From positions 3,644,344 to 3,708,343 of the forward strand of contig NZ_LT800497.1 in assembly GCF_900166635.1 (NCBI RefSeq): 64,000 nt of DNA, written 5' to 3'. The notes beneath the pieces were generated by a model that did not search any database, was not told where the DNA came from, and saw only the letters and a list, made by a program, of their open reading frames with translations. Position numbers and translations under genes: made by a program. This DNA is from Oceanobacillus timonensis (GTDB taxonomy: Bacteria > Bacillota > Bacilli > Bacillales > Amphibacillaceae). This document shows, piece by piece, positions 34,175 to 44,398 of this stretch (position 1 is its first letter; the number at the start of each line of letters is the position of its first letter).

Positions 34175-35338
34175 ATGAATAAAGGTGTATATTTATTGAT
34201 GACCATTTCTTTTGTAGTTGGAATGGTTGAATTAATTATTGGCGGTATTCTTGATTTAGTTGCAGCTGATTTAGGTGTATCGTTAGGAAAAGCAGGTTTA
34301 TTGATTACCATTTTTTCACTCGTTTTCGCGATTGCCTCTCCTATTTTGCTTTATTTAACCGCCTCTGTGGAACGAAAAAAGTTGACGATTATTTCTTTAT
34401 TCATCTTTTTACTGGGAAATATACTTGCTATTTTTAGTCTGAACTATACGATGATTTTTATTAGCAGAATTATTTCTGCAGCAAGTGCTTCCTTATTAAT
34501 TGTCCTCTGTACCATGATGGCTTCCTCGATTGTAAAACCTGCTTACCGCGGACGGGCTATTGGCATCGTAAGCATGGGAGTGAGCGGATCGCTGGTTTTC
34601 GGTATCCCATTTGGTTTAATACTCGGTGAATCATTTGGCTGGCGTGCACCATTTGTGCTCATTGCTTTTTTAACAATTGCTTCTATTATATGTGTGCGTT
34701 TCTTTATGCAGCCCATTCCTTCTGTAGAAAAGCCTTTACCGATAACAACACAGTTGAAATTGATTCGGAACCCAAAGATTCTTTTTATATTGTTGACGAC
34801 ATTTTTTGTATTAGCTGGACACACCACGTTATATGGCTATTTAAATCCATTTGTAAAAGACTTTATGGAGCTGGATGGTATTTGGTTAAGTGCTGTTTAC
34901 CTGATCTTTGGTATTTCTGCTGTCAGCGGTGGTGGAGCCGGTGGGACATTATCTGACTTGTTCGGACCAAAACGAACGATTCTCACTGCGGTTATTTTAT
35001 TCGTGGCTACGATTTTAATCATACCTGTTTCGTCATTCCACGTTGTCTTATTTCTTGTCGTACTAATTTTATGGGGGATGCTCAGCTGGGCTGTTTCCCC
35101 GCCTGTTCAGAGTTATTTGATTGAGACATCTCCGCAAAATTCAAGTATCCTGGTCAGCTTAAATAATTCTGCTTTGCATTTAGGAATTGCTGTCGGATCG
35201 TTTGCAGGCAGTATTGTCATTGAACAGGCCAGTGTGGATAAGAATGCCTACGTCGGCGGAGCAATTGTCGTTTTAGGTCTGATTACAGCTTGCATAGCAC
35301 TTAAAGGATACAAGCGCCCGCCGGTTACCGCAGATTAA
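34175..35338 (+). CDS. MFS transporter (DHA1 type)
   Basis: 387 residues with twelve membrane segments. The loop between segments 4 and 5 and the motif GVSGSLVFGIPFGLILGESFGWRAPF (parts) match motif C of drug/H+ antiporters of the AraJ/NepI type. Substrate unknown: an arabinose-like sugar, purine ribonucleoside or drug are all possible. The ATG at 34175 is used. A terminator follows; single-gene unit. Confidence 0.88.
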   Translation: MNKGVYLLMTISFVVGMVELIIGGILDLVAADLGVSLGKAGLLITIFSLVFAIASPILLYLTASVERKKLTIISLFIFLLGNILAIFSLNYTMIFISRIISAASASLLIVLCTMMASSIVKPAYRGRAIGIVSMGVSGSLVFGIPFGLILGESFGWRAPFVLIAFLTIASIICVRFFMQPIPSVEKPLPITTQLKLIRNPKILFILLTTFFVLAGHTTLYGYLNPFVKDFMELDGIWLSAVYLIFGISAVSGGGAGGTLSDLFGPKRTILTAVILFVATILIIPVSSFHVVLFLVVLILWGMLSWAVSPPVQSYLIETSPQNSSILVSLNNSALHLGIAVGSFAGSIVIEQASVDKNAYVGGAIVVLGLITACIALKGYKRPPVTAD

Positions 35339-35389
35339 AGATGCATCTATCCGGACAAAACCGGGTAGATTACGCTATATGTCTCTATA

Positions 35390-35438
35390 GGTACCGCCGG
35401 ACGTGACTTTTTCATTACGCTTCCGGCGGTACTTTTTC
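35390..35438 (+). terminator. terminator of the MFS gene
   Basis: GTACCGCCGGA (35391-35401) pairs with TCCGGCGGTAC (35422-35432), then TTTTT. Confidence 0.88.
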
Positions 35439-35469
35439 ATTTTATTTGTTGTTCGAAACAACATAACGT

Positions 35470-35670
35470 TCATATATAAGATGTTTTTTGTTTCTCACTA
35501 CGCACGTTTTTCTCCCTCTTTATAACAGCTCTTCTGTAAATGACAATTGGGATGATCCCCAAAACAAGACCGGCAAACGCCCCCATTTCTGTTCTGCCAA
35601 AACTGTACCCAATACTGACACCCAAACTTAAACAAATCATAAATAATGCTCCAAGATGATAGATGCGCAT
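35470..35670 (-). CDS. small two-span membrane protein (66 aa)
   Basis: 66 residues from ATG 35670, 8 bases after AAGGGG. Hydrophobic IYHLGALFMICLSLGVSIGY and MGAFAGLVLGIIPIVIYRR segments flank SFGRTE; a basic tail follows. Family unknown. It is isolated between the MFS terminator and the threonine operon. Confidence 0.65.
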   Translation of the reverse strand: MRIYHLGALFMICLSLGVSIGYSFGRTEMGAFAGLVLGIIPIVIYRRAVIKREKNVRSEKQKTSYI

Positions 35671-35903
35671 CGATACGTCCCCTTTTTTTCTATTATATGA
35701 AAAAAACATGGAAACGTCCGGAGTACGCATCCATTTTATCAATAGCTTTTCAAAATTCGACGATTTTTTATTCGTTTATTCGCACGCAAAGAAAGCGTTA
35801 TCATCAAACAGACGCTAGTCTATTCTAAAAATTCACTATTGCCTTACTTCCTGTTTCATGTTTAAATAAATTAAATATACAATAGAAGCGTAGAGGTGAT
35901 AAG

Positions 35904-37199
35904 ATGGAAGATAAGGTTTCAGTAGGATTATTAGGTCTCGGTGTTGTTGGTTCAGGCGTTATCCACCTGATTGAAGATCACCAGGAAAAATTAGCGCACC
36001 AATTAGGCTGTAAAGTCGAAGTGGTTAAAGTACTCGTGCGTAATATGGAAAAAGCACGGGATATTGATGTGGATGAAAGCATTTTAACAACAAATTCCGA
36101 CGATGTGCTGGAAAACCCGGATATTGACCTTGTCATTGAAGTGATGGGCGGAGTTGACCATACCAAAGAATATATTTTAAAAGCTTTTTCAAATAAAAAA
36201 CACGTGGTTTCGGCTAATAAAGATTTAGTAGCTGTGCATGGTCCAGAATTAGAGGAAGCGGCAGTAAAAAATCATTGTGATTTTTATTATGAAGCAAGCG
36301 TTGCCGGCGGTATTCCCATTCTACGCGGAATTAATGAGGGGTTATCCTCGGACCATATTCAAAAAATCATGGGGATTGTCAATGGGACAACCAACTATAT
36401 TTTAACGAAAATGGATGAGGAAGGCGTCAGCTATGAAGATGCTCTTGCCGAAGCACAGCGTCTTGGTTTTGCGGAAGCAGATCCGACCTCAGACGTAGAG
36501 GGGTTAGATGCTGCCCGAAAAATGGCTATCCTCGGCCGGTTGGCATTTTCTACGCCTGTTGATTTACAGGATGTTGTTATCGAGGGTATTCATGGTATTG
36601 ATTTAAAAGACCTCCGTTATGCTGCACAGCTGGGATATACAATGAAGCTTATTGGTTTTGCCAACTTTTTCGATCATGAATTAGAAGTGAGCGTAGAGCC
36701 TACTCTATTGGCTAAAAATCACCCGCTGGCAAGTGTTAAAAATGAATATAATGCGGTATATGTTTATGGGGAAGCCGTCGGGGAAACGATGTTTTACGGT
36801 CCCGGAGCAGGAAGCCTGCCAACAGCGACAGCGATTTTATCCGACGTTGTTGCAGCCATTAAAGCAATGCGCCTGGGCGTATCCGGAAAACAGTCCAACG
36901 ATATGCAATTTCCAAAAACACTCCGTCCAAAAGAGAAACAGCATGGTCAATATTATATCCGCTTATGTGTAGCAGATAAGACTGGCGTGTTCTCCGAAAT
37001 TTCATCGATTTTTCATGCACAGGACATTAGCTTCCAACGCATATTGCAGACACCTGTAGATGAAAAAGACTCTGCTGAAATTGTTTTAGTGACACATGAT
37101 ACACCATATTACCAATTTGAACAAGTACTGCATCAGTTGGAATCGTTTGATGCAGTAAATGAGATAAAAAGCTACTACAGAGTAGAAGGAGATGCATAA
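35904..37199 (+). CDS. hom: homoserine dehydrogenase
   Basis: 431 residues. The nucleotide-binding [16 protein letters not shown] (about 8-23), the catalytic region with [16 protein letters not shown] and [14 protein letters not shown] (about 151-164), and a C-terminal ACT domain (about 350-430) are all present. It reduces aspartate semialdehyde to homoserine; the ACT domain predicts threonine feedback. AGAGGTGA precedes the ATG. First gene of hom-thrC-thrB. Confidence 0.97.
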   Translation: MEDKVSVGLLGLGVVGSGVIHLIEDHQEKLAHQLGCKVEVVKVLVRNMEKARDIDVDESILTTNSDDVLENPDIDLVIEVMGGVDHTKEYILKAFSNKKHVVSANKDLVAVHGPELEEAAVKNHCDFYYEASVAGGIPILRGINEGLSSDHIQKIMGIVNGTTNYILTKMDEEGVSYEDALAEAQRLGFAEADPTSDVEGLDAARKMAILGRLAFSTPVDLQDVVIEGIHGIDLKDLRYAAQLGYTMKLIGFANFFDHELEVSVEPTLLAKNHPLASVKNEYNAVYVYGEAVGETMFYGPGAGSLPTATAILSDVVAAIKAMRLGVSGKQSNDMQFPKTLRPKEKQHGQYYIRLCVADKTGVFSEISSIFHAQDISFQRILQTPVDEKDSAEIVLVTHDTPYYQFEQVLHQLESFDAVNEIKSYYRVEGDA

Positions 37200-37200
37200 G

Positions 37201-38262
37201 ATGGCTTGGAAAGGGCTCATTGAAGAATATCGTGACTTACTACCCGTCACAGATAATACACCCGCTTTATCATTATTTGAAGGGAATACCCCTCTTTTTC
37301 ATTTTCCAAATCTATCAAAGGAACTGGGAATTGAACTATATGGAAAATTTGAAGGCTTAAATCCAACCGGATCATTTAAAGACCGCGGCATGGTGATGGC
37401 TGTTGCTAAAGCAATAGAAGAAGGTTCAAACTCTGTTATTTGTGCGTCCACCGGAAACACCTCTGCTTCTGCTGCTGCGTATGCGGCGCGTGCAGGTTTA
37501 CGTGCGATTATTGTTATCCCGAAAGGAAAAATTGCCCTTGGAAAACTGGCTCAGGCTGTGATGTACGGCGCTGAGATTGTCGAAATAGAAGGTAATTTTG
37601 ACCAGGCATTGCAACTTGTCCGCAAGATTAGTGAGGAATCAGCGATCACACTGGTAAACTCTGTCAATCCATACCGTTTGGAAGGTCAGAAAACAGCAGC
37701 GTTTGAAGTTTGTGATCAACTGGATGAAGCGCCGGATATTCTGGCAATTCCGGTTGGTAATGCAGGAAATATCAGCGCCTACTGGAAAGGCTTTAAAGAA
37801 TACCACACTTCAAAAGGAACTGCCCTTCCAAAAATGTTCGGTTTTGAAGCAGAAGGTGCAGCTGCTATTGTTAGAAATGAAGTGGTGGAAGAGCCGGAAA
37901 CAGTGGCTACAGCAATACGCATTGGCAATCCGGCCAGCTGGGATCTTGCTGCTCAAGCAAGGCAGGAATCAGATGGCATGATTGGTTCTGTCACAGATGA
38001 TGAAATTGTGTCTGCATTTAAATTGCTGCCAAGTAAAGAAGGTGTTTTTGCAGAGCCTGGGTCTGCTGCTTCCATCGCTGGTGTCATTCAGCAGGTGAAG
38101 GCAGGTACGATTCCACAAGGAAGTAAAGTTGTGGCTGTATTAACCGGTAACGGATTAAAAGATCCGCAAACGGCTATTGACCAATTAACCATTGATCCTG
38201 TCACGCTTCCAAATGACGAAACAGCTATCCTTGATTATTTAGGAAAGATGATAACATCATGA
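37201..38262 (+). CDS. thrC: threonine synthase
   Basis: 353 residues, PLP fold type II. The PLP lysine is in [15 protein letters not shown] (about 55-69), and [19 protein letters not shown] follows. It converts O-phosphohomoserine to threonine. AAGGAG stands about 10 bases before ATG 37201; the ATG at 37192 inside the end of hom is too close to it. thrB overlaps its stop. Confidence 0.97.
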   Translation: MAWKGLIEEYRDLLPVTDNTPALSLFEGNTPLFHFPNLSKELGIELYGKFEGLNPTGSFKDRGMVMAVAKAIEEGSNSVICASTGNTSASAAAYAARAGLRAIIVIPKGKIALGKLAQAVMYGAEIVEIEGNFDQALQLVRKISEESAITLVNSVNPYRLEGQKTAAFEVCDQLDEAPDILAIPVGNAGNISAYWKGFKEYHTSKGTALPKMFGFEAEGAAAIVRNEVVEEPETVATAIRIGNPASWDLAAQARQESDGMIGSVTDDEIVSAFKLLPSKEGVFAEPGSAASIAGVIQQVKAGTIPQGSKVVAVLTGNGLKDPQTAIDQLTIDPVTLPNDETAILDYLGKMITS

Positions 38263-39134
38263 TGCCGTTTCGCATCTCTGTACCAGCAAGCAGTGCTAAT
38301 CTGGGCCCTGGTTTTGACTCCATGGGCCTGGCATTAGGCCTGTATATTCATTTGGACGTAACAGATTCGGACGAACACGCTTTTTTTGCACACGGTTCTT
38401 CGGAATCAGCAGAAAATCATTTTATTTGGAATATCTCCAAACAGGTGGCAGAACGATACGGGGTAACGCTACCTCCTTGCAGCGTGCAGGAAACAAGTGA
38501 AATTCCGCTGGCCAGAGGCTTAGGAAGCAGTGCTTCGGCTATTGTTGCAGGGATTGAACTGGCTAATCAGCTTGGAAATCTTCAATTAACCGATGAGCAA
38601 AAGCTCGCATTTGGAACGGAGCTGGAAGGACATCCTGATAATATTGCTCCTGCGATATTTGGAGGATTAACGATTTCCACCATGCTGGAACATGATATCC
38701 CTTCCGCCCGTTTACATGATATGGAATTAGATTTAATTGCATATATTCCGGAAGTAGAGCTGAAAACAGAAGTTGCCAGAGATTGCCTGCCAGATACATA
38801 TGAACGCAATTACGCGGCAAGGGCAAGTGCAATGAGTAATTTGGTAGTTGCTGCACTTTACTCCAAGGATTATGTACTGTTTGGAAAAATGCTCGAACAT
38901 GATTTATTTCATGAGCCTTTTCGCAAGGTACTGATTGCACATTTTGATATGATTCGCGACAAAGCAAAAGAGCTTGGAGCATTTGGTACAGCTTTAAGCG
39001 GGGCCGGACCAACCATGCTGTCCTTTGTGCCAAAAGGAAAAGGAGAAACAGTGAAACAGGAAATGACCAAGCAGCTGGAAGGTTATCAAGTAAAACTGTT
39101 AAAGATTGATACAAAAGGGGTTTCGATTTCATAG
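38259..39134 (+). CDS. thrB: homoserine kinase
   Basis: 291 residues of the GHMP kinase family. Motif 1 is [19 protein letters not shown] (about 7-25), the ATP loop is [14 protein letters not shown] (about 85-98), and motif 3 is [12 protein letters not shown]. It makes O-phosphohomoserine for ThrC. The start overlaps the thrC stop (ATGATG; either ATG is possible). Last gene of the operon, with a strong terminator behind it. Confidence 0.97.
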   Translation: MMPFRISVPASSANLGPGFDSMGLALGLYIHLDVTDSDEHAFFAHGSSESAENHFIWNISKQVAERYGVTLPPCSVQETSEIPLARGLGSSASAIVAGIELANQLGNLQLTDEQKLAFGTELEGHPDNIAPAIFGGLTISTMLEHDIPSARLHDMELDLIAYIPEVELKTEVARDCLPDTYERNYAARASAMSNLVVAALYSKDYVLFGKMLEHDLFHEPFRKVLIAHFDMIRDKAKELGAFGTALSGAGPTMLSFVPKGKGETVKQEMTKQLEGYQVKLLKIDTKGVSIS

Positions 39135-39154
39135 AATGATATAATATATGGGGC

Positions 39155-39198
39155 AAAAAATGTGCAAGCGCATATGGGAGACGCTTGCACATTTTTAT
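39155..39198. terminator. bidirectional terminator thrB / lipoprotein
   Basis: AAAATGTGCAAGCG pairs with CGCTTGCACATTTT, serving the converging thrB and lipoprotein genes. Confidence 0.88.
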
Positions 39199-39626
39199 AT
39201 GATTTCATTATAAACCAGACCCTGCTCATCGTCCTTTTGGATATCAATAATTTTTAAGCGGTTTTCATCTTTCACAAAGACGGTTTTATAATATTTTTCC
39301 CCGTCTATTTCATAAAACATAACGCGGGATCCTGGATTATCTGTTTCAACCACAACATCATATTCGCCTTCCTCTATTTGTTCTTCAATTATTTCCTGCT
39401 CTTCGTATTGGTAATTGGCGCTTGCACCCTCATTCGCAGCTGTTTCATGATCCGATTCGTCTTCCGATTCTTCAGAAACATCGCCGGCTACGTCTGATTC
39501 ATTCTCCTGTGCTGTTTCCTCGCTTTCATTATCCTGATGATTTACTTCTTGCTCTGTATCAGATTGGCAAGCGCTGACTATAGCTAACATACATAGTAAC
39601 CCGATAATCTGCAGTGATTTTTTCAT
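39195..39626 (-). CDS. small acidic lipoprotein
   Basis: 143 residues. A signal peptide ends in the lipobox VSAC (about 17-20). A Glu/Asp/Ser/Asn-rich low-complexity linker (about 22-75) leads to a C-terminal beta-rich domain of about 60 residues with NPGSRVMFYEIDGEKYYKTV. Family not recognised. The linker-plus-domain layout resembles the lipoprotein at 4077-4748. GGAGGAGA precedes the ATG. Confidence 0.72.
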   Translation of the reverse strand: MKKSLQIIGLLCMLAIVSACQSDTEQEVNHQDNESEETAQENESDVAGDVSEESEDESDHETAANEGASANYQYEEQEIIEEQIEEGEYDVVVETDNPGSRVMFYEIDGEKYYKTVFVKDENRLKIIDIQKDDEQGLVYNEII

Positions 39627-39834
39627 TTCAATCTCCTCCCATCCTGTTCCGTTTCCTTTTTTAACGGAATTGAAACGTTTTATTTCTGACGTTGTTTTAC
39701 AGCTTCATTCGTGAAATAAATACCATTGAAAAATTTTACGTTATCCTGTTTCGTATTTCAACTTTTCACAGTAAAAAATCCTGCAATGTGTCACTCCGTA
39801 GACTTCTTTATGTATGGATAAAAGATATGGAAAA

Positions 39835-39886
39835 ATAAAAGAAGCAGAAAAATCCGTCATAACAGATTTTCCTGCTTCTTTTATCC
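39835..39886 (-). terminator. terminator of argF
   Basis: On the minus strand AAAAGAAGCAGGAAAATC pairs with GATTTTTCTGCTTCTTTT and is followed by ATTTTTCC. Confidence 0.85.
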
Positions 39887-39900
39887 ACGCTGTATTAGCC

Positions 39901-40860
39901 CTAGCCCATTAAAGCTGTCATCAAAGCTTTTTGAGCATGCAGACGATTTTCAGCCTGTTGGAAGACAACGGAATGCTTTCCGTCAATCACTTCTGCCGAT
40001 ACCTCTTCACCACGATGCGCCGGCAGACAATGCATAAAGGTAACATCCGATTTTGCTTGAACGAGCAGTGCTTCATTCACTTGAAACTTCTGAAATGCTT
40101 GTTCACGCTGCGTCTGTTCTGCCTCTTGCCCCATGCTAGCCCATACATCTGTATAAACCACATCAGCATCCTTCACAGCTTCAGCCGGATCATTACTCCA
40201 TTCAATCGTCGCACCATGTTCAGATGCAAATTGTTTCGCTGTTTCGGTAATCTGTTCCTCCGTCTTATAATTATCCGGTGTTACGATAACAATATGCATC
40301 CCCATTTTTGCAGCACCAATCATTAAAGAATGCGCCATGTTATTACCATCACCGATATAAACGATTTTTTGTCCTTTTAGCACCCCTTTGACTTCTTTTA
40401 TCGTCTGTAAATCAGCTAATACCTGACACGGGTGGTAAAGGTCAGTTAAACCATTGATGACAGGAATACTAGCATGTTTGGCCAGTTCCTCCACATCATC
40501 CTGATTATAAGTACGAATCATAATACCATCTAAATAGCCGGATAACACCTGTGCCGTATCTGCAATGGTTTCTCCTCTGCCAAGTTGAATATCATTCGAG
40601 TTTAAGAAAATCCCTAATCCTCCAAGTTGATATATTCCCGCTTCAAAAGATACACGCGTTCTAGTAGAAGATTTTTCAAAAATCATGCCCAATGTTTTCC
40701 CTTTTAATGGTTCAAAAATAATGCCTTCGTTACTTTGCTTTTTTTGATAATCTGCCAAGTCGATTAAATATTCAATTTCGTCTTTTGTATAGTCTGCAAG
40801 TGTTAAAAAGTCTCTGTTCTTTAACTGTTGATGTTGAGATTGGATTTGATCTACGGTCAT
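39901..40860 (-). CDS. argF: ornithine carbamoyltransferase
   Basis: 319 residues. Carbamoyl-phosphate loop SSTRTRVSF (about 58-66), HPCQVLADLQT (about 142-152), the ornithine-binding and catalytic HCLPAHRGEEV (about 272-282) are intact. It makes citrulline from ornithine. It is separate from other arg genes in this window. Two ARG-box-like sites cover its promoter, so arginine repression by AhrC/ArgR is likely. A catabolic role (arcB-like) is less likely without arcA/arcC nearby. Confidence 0.95.
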   Translation of the reverse strand: MTVDQIQSQHQQLKNRDFLTLADYTKDEIEYLIDLADYQKKQSNEGIIFEPLKGKTLGMIFEKSSTRTRVSFEAGIYQLGGLGIFLNSNDIQLGRGETIADTAQVLSGYLDGIMIRTYNQDDVEELAKHASIPVINGLTDLYHPCQVLADLQTIKEVKGVLKGQKIVYIGDGNNMAHSLMIGAAKMGMHIVIVTPDNYKTEEQITETAKQFASEHGATIEWSNDPAEAVKDADVVYTDVWASMGQEAEQTQREQAFQKFQVNEALLVQAKSDVTFMHCLPAHRGEEVSAEVIDGKHSVVFQQAENRLHAQKALMTALMG

Positions 40861-40889
40861 GAACGTACACTCCTTCCAAAAAGTAATTA

Positions 40890-40923
40890 CGTATTATTAT
40901 GCAATAAAAAGAATAATTATACA
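40890..40923 (-). promoter_or_regulatory. tandem ARG-box-like sites at the argF promoter
   Basis: Minus-strand TGTATAATTATTCT (40910-40923) matches the ARG-box core TGAATAATTATTCA at 12 of 14 positions. TGCATAATAATACG (40890-40903) matches at 10 of 14. Centres are 20 bp apart, two helical turns, as in known ArgR/AhrC operators. The first box contains a TATAAT -10 element. Confidence 0.6.
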
Positions 40924-41035
40924 ACAGTTTTTTAAGATTTTTTTATTTTTTATATGAATTTTCGTTTTATAGAAAGAGAAACAATGCATTATCATTCGGA
41001 TGATTGGCTATTGATTGTTTCGCTAATAACATATT

Positions 41036-41084
41036 AAAAACAGCCAAAACGCGCATGTTCATACGAATTCTGGCTGTTTTTTAT
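41036..41084 (-). terminator. terminator downstream of the rRNA methyltransferase
   Basis: AAAAACAGCCA pairs with TGGCTGTTTTT around a 25-base loop, with T runs on both strands. Confidence 0.7.
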
Positions 41085-41121
41085 TTTATCCAACGAAAAA
41101 TATACTTCAAAGGCGAGCAGC

Positions 41122-42306
41122 TCATCCTTTCACCTGAATCACCGCTACTTTCAAATAATTTCCCTGCTTAAAATGCTTATCTACTGCAAAATCACCAGGC
41201 AGCGAAAACTCTTCCAGAATGGTATATTGCTTTTGTTTCGCCTGAAAACCGCGCTGAATCATGTCTTTGAATTTCTTCATGCCAAATGAAGCCGTGTTCG
41301 TGGAAGCAATAATGACACCGTTTTTTTCCAGCAAGTCAATCGCATTTTCAATCAGTTCCGGATAATCTTTCGCTGTCCGGAATGTTCGCTTCTTAGAACG
41401 CGCGAAGCTGGGAGGATCAAGAACCACCACATCAAATGATAATTGCTTCCGTTTTGCATATTTAAAATAATCAAATACATCCATCACGATAATATCCTGC
41501 TGTTCAAAATCAATACCATTCACACTAAATTGCTCAATCGTTTTGTTTTTACTGCGTTTTGCTAAATCAACACTGGTGGTTTTGGCTGCACCGCCTAATG
41601 CAGCTGCAACGGAAAAAGCACCGGTATAAGAAAAGGTATTTAATACATGCTTATCTTTGGAATATTTATCACGCAATGCTTTTCGAACCTCACGCTGATC
41701 TAAGAAAATACCGACCATCGCTCCATCATTCAGATAAACAGCATAGTTCATGCCATTTTCCTTCACAATCAGCGGAAATTCTCCTCTTACACCTTTAACA
41801 AAGTCATCATCTTCTACATACTGTCCTTTTGTATCAAAACGTTTCTTTTCATAAATTCCCTGATAATCACCCAGCTCATCAAAAACTTGGATAACCCAGT
41901 CTTTAAACGCATAAATTCCTTCACTGTACCACTGCATCACATAGTATCCGTCAAAATAATCAATGATTAAGCCGCCAATTCCATCTCCTTCTCCATTGAA
42001 CATACGAAAGGCCGTTGTTTCCTCGTCTTGATAATAAGAACGTCGTTTATTCATTGCAGTGAGAAGCTTCTGTTTAAAGAAAGCCTGATTGATCGTGTCT
42101 GTCTGCTTCCATGTCAGCACCCAGCCCATCCCTTTATTTTGGCGTCCTGTATACGCCTGTGCGAGAAATTCTCCCTGCTGCGTGTACAGCGCAATGATTT
42201 CTCCTTCCTGAAGTTTCTGAGCCCCTTCAATCGCTTCTTCTAAAATCAATGGGTTTTGCTGTTTGATATTTTTTACATAGGCTTGTTTTACTGTTACTCG
42301 CTTCAT
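41122..42306 (-). CDS. class I SAM-dependent rRNA methyltransferase (RlmI-like)
   Basis: 394 residues from ATG 42306, 6 bases after AAGGGTG. An N-terminal PUA-like domain (about 1-80) precedes the Rossmann fold. SAM motif I is LNTFSYTGAFSVAAA (about 222-236) and motif IV is DPPSFARSKK (about 300-309). Family members methylate C5 of a cytosine in 23S rRNA (RlmI m5C1962; B. subtilis YwbD). It runs directly behind the GNAT gene on the same strand. Confidence 0.9.
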   Translation of the reverse strand: MKRVTVKQAYVKNIKQQNPLILEEAIEGAQKLQEGEIIALYTQQGEFLAQAYTGRQNKGMGWVLTWKQTDTINQAFFKQKLLTAMNKRRSYYQDEETTAFRMFNGEGDGIGGLIIDYFDGYYVMQWYSEGIYAFKDWVIQVFDELGDYQGIYEKKRFDTKGQYVEDDDFVKGVRGEFPLIVKENGMNYAVYLNDGAMVGIFLDQREVRKALRDKYSKDKHVLNTFSYTGAFSVAAALGGAAKTTSVDLAKRSKNKTIEQFSVNGIDFEQQDIIVMDVFDYFKYAKRKQLSFDVVVLDPPSFARSKKRTFRTAKDYPELIENAIDLLEKNGVIIASTNTASFGMKKFKDMIQRGFQAKQKQYTILEEFSLPGDFAVDKHFKQGNYLKVAVIQVKG

Positions 42307-42326
42307 TCCTTCACCCTTATTCCTCA

Positions 42327-42887
42327 TCAGTTTTTAGGCTCTTCAATCACTGCAAAAACACAGGTATCTCTCAGTTCCCCATTTTCTTCTATAACATCAT
42401 TTCTTAAGATTCCTTCCAGCTCAAATCCGGCTCGTTCCGCCACTGCTTTGCTTTTCATATTTTGGGGATCACAACGGATTTCCACACGATTTGCTCGCAA
42501 CTCCCGGAATGCAAAAGCGGTCAACCCTGTTACTACTTCTGTGACGTAGCCATTTCCACGATGTTTTGTATCAATCCAATAACCAATCTCAAATTTCCGT
42601 ACATCCCAATTGATACGGTGAAGCCCTGTAGAAATCACAAATTCTCCCGTTTCTTTGTCAAAGGCGTGAAATCGTAAATCTTCCCGGGAAAGAAAGTTCA
42701 GATAAGCTTCTTTTGTTGTCTTTTGAACACCTATCTCTGTCTGTTCTTTTCGCGCAAACGGCAGCCATGGTCTCAACTCATTGATAGATGCCTGCATTGC
42801 CGTATAAATCGGCTTCCAATCTTCTGGCTTCGGAGCGCGAATGATTAATCGTTCTGTTTCAAATTGATCTGGAAACATTAAAAGCAT
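42327..42887 (-). CDS. RimJ/RimL-type GNAT acetyltransferase
   Basis: 186 residues from ATG 42887, 6 bases behind GGAGG; the longer frame to 42941 lacks a ribosome site. FETERLIIRAPKPEDW at the start and GYWIDTKHRGNGYVTEVV (about 98-115) with R-x-x-G-x-G/Y are typical of RimJ/RimL and ribosomal-protein-Ser-like acetyltransferases. Substrate unknown. Its 3' end sits 21 bases before the methyltransferase start, so they share a transcript. Confidence 0.88.
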   Translation of the reverse strand: MLLMFPDQFETERLIIRAPKPEDWKPIYTAMQASINELRPWLPFARKEQTEIGVQKTTKEAYLNFLSREDLRFHAFDKETGEFVISTGLHRINWDVRKFEIGYWIDTKHRGNGYVTEVVTGLTAFAFRELRANRVEIRCDPQNMKSKAVAERAGFELEGILRNDVIEENGELRDTCVFAVIEEPKN

Positions 42888-42930
42888 CGGTTCCTCCACT
42901 ATTTTGCACGTCCTCTCCATACCTGTATCT

Positions 42931-43203
42931 TTATTTTTCACGCAGCTTTAAGTAAAATTCGCTTGTATTGCCTTTTTCATATAAATTTGTTGTGGACGTA
43001 GCGTACTCCAAGATGGTCGCTGAAAAAGACAAGGATTTTTCAGGAATAGTCACGTCAAAATCATTTTTATAGAGCAGTGAAGTCACATCATGATATGTTT
43101 CACTGGTTACATCAAAGGAAAAGGCAACCTGCTTCTTATGATTCACTTCTGTTACTTCCACATTTCTTCCTTCCAATACTTCTTCGTTGACTTGAATTTC
43201 CAT
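42931..43203 (-). CDS. ykvR: YkvR-like DUF3219 protein
   Basis: 90 residues from ATG 43203 (GGAGGAATG... context). The conserved block YHDVTSLLYKNDF...VPEKxLxFxA and the end ATSTTNLYEKGN match the YkvR/DUF3219 family of Bacillus. Function unknown; a small beta-rich protein. It follows the GNAT gene at 43218 by overlap-like spacing, on the same strand as the RimJ gene. Confidence 0.85.
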   Translation of the reverse strand: MEIQVNEEVLEGRNVEVTEVNHKKQVAFSFDVTSETYHDVTSLLYKNDFDVTIPEKSLSFSATILEYATSTTNLYEKGNTSEFYLKLREK

Positions 43204-43217
43204 GTATACATTCCTCC

Positions 43218-43727
43218 TTAGTCTAATCCTACATGCGGACTGCGGCGCTCTACAAGTACAACGTCTCGCCATTTGCCATCTTCCATCTGTCCAATCTTTT
43301 CACGAACCCCAACCCGTCGAAAACCCATCTTTTCATGCAATTTCAGGCTTCCTGTATTTTCTGGAAAGATTTCCGATTGCAGTGTCCATATCCCTGCTTC
43401 TTCACTTGCTTCCATCAATGCCAGCATCAGCTTTTTTCCAATACCTTTTCCCATGCTGTTTTTATGCAGATAAATACTTACCTCGGCCACTCCCTGATAA
43501 GCTTCTCTGGCAGAGATAGGCAATAACGCCGCCCAGCCGAGCATATGCTCACCCTCCCGGACAACTAACCTGCATTCCGATAAATGGTCGTGATTCCAAT
43601 CCTCCCAAGTCTGCCAATCCGGTTCATTTATTTCAAAGGTCGCATTTTGTGTTTCCATGCCATGATAATAGATTTCCAAAACCTGTTCCCAATCTGTCGG
43701 CTTCATCTGTTCAATCACATAATGCAT
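43218..43727 (-). CDS. GNAT acetyltransferase (phosphinothricin-acetyltransferase-like)
   Basis: 169 residues. The N-terminus with [16 protein letters not shown] and the motif [21 protein letters not shown] (about 86-105) match the PAT/Bar-like subfamily that acetylates amino-acid analogues such as methionine sulfoximine. [21 protein letters not shown] completes the fold. First gene of a four-gene run (this GNAT, YkvR, RimJ-like, rRNA methyltransferase) on the minus strand. Confidence 0.88.
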   Translation of the reverse strand: MHYVIEQMKPTDWEQVLEIYYHGMETQNATFEINEPDWQTWEDWNHDHLSECRLVVREGEHMLGWAALLPISAREAYQGVAEVSIYLHKNSMGKGIGKKLMLALMEASEEAGIWTLQSEIFPENTGSLKLHEKMGFRRVGVREKIGQMEDGKWRDVVLVERRSPHVGLD

Positions 43728-43862
43728 ACATGCAAACTCCTTTTCACGGTAAATAGTGATTTATATCTTACATGGTTTTCGCAGGGAATTCCAGTGGATG
43801 AGACAAGTTCTTCAACAATCTGCTACAATATATTAAAAAGCGTAAATAAAGGAAGTGAAGCA

Positions 43863-44297
43863 ATGAAAGTCTACGTCGATGCTGATGCCTGTCCTGTCAA
43901 AAATATAATTATCCAGGAAGCAGGGAAAAAGAATATCTCGGTTATTCTGGTTACAAGTATCTCCCATTTTTCATTACAAGAATATCCGGACTGGGTGGAG
44001 ACCGTTTATGTAGATACCGGTGCAGATGCTGCAGATTACCGGATTATGAAGCTTGTGGAAAAAGGAGATATAGTAATAACGCAGGATTATGGACTTGCTT
44101 CTCTCGCGCTGGCAAAAGGATGCCATGTCCTGCATCATAAAGGGTTCGCTTATACGAATCATAATATTGACCAACTGCTGCAATCCCGTTATTTAAGTGC
44201 GAAAGAGCGACGAAGCGGAAAACATACCAAAGGCCCAAAAGCATTAACCGAAGAAGACCGGGAGAAGTTTCTCAAACTTTTTCAAAAATATTTATAA
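43863..44297 (+). CDS. yqxD: YqxD/YaiI-family protein (DUF188)
   Basis: 144 residues. The family's opening [12 protein letters not shown] and the later [16 protein letters not shown] and [17 protein letters not shown] are all present. It has a PIN-like fold with conserved acidic residues (D6, D8), which hints at nuclease activity that has not been shown in vivo. The ATG at 43863 follows GGAAGTGAAG. In B. subtilis yqxD lies near dnaG; here it is elsewhere, in a single-gene unit. Confidence 0.93.
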   Translation: MKVYVDADACPVKNIIIQEAGKKNISVILVTSISHFSLQEYPDWVETVYVDTGADAADYRIMKLVEKGDIVITQDYGLASLALAKGCHVLHHKGFAYTNHNIDQLLQSRYLSAKERRSGKHTKGPKALTEEDREKFLKLFQKYL

Positions 44298-44358
44298 AAA
44301 ATCCTTATAATCAACAAATGACAAGTATCTGCCAACTTCTGATTATAAGGAATTTTCA
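44296..44358. terminator. bidirectional terminator yqxD / YfcC
   Basis: AAAATCCTTATAATCA pairs with TGATTATAAGGAATTTT around a 26-base loop between convergent genes. Confidence 0.75.
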
Positions 44359-44398
44359 TTACCCTAAAATACTTTATTTCTATACCATTAAAAACCGC

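Noticed and set aside
38563..39192. Long minus-strand frame opposite thrB
   Set aside because: Shadow of thrB; no ribosome site, no family features.
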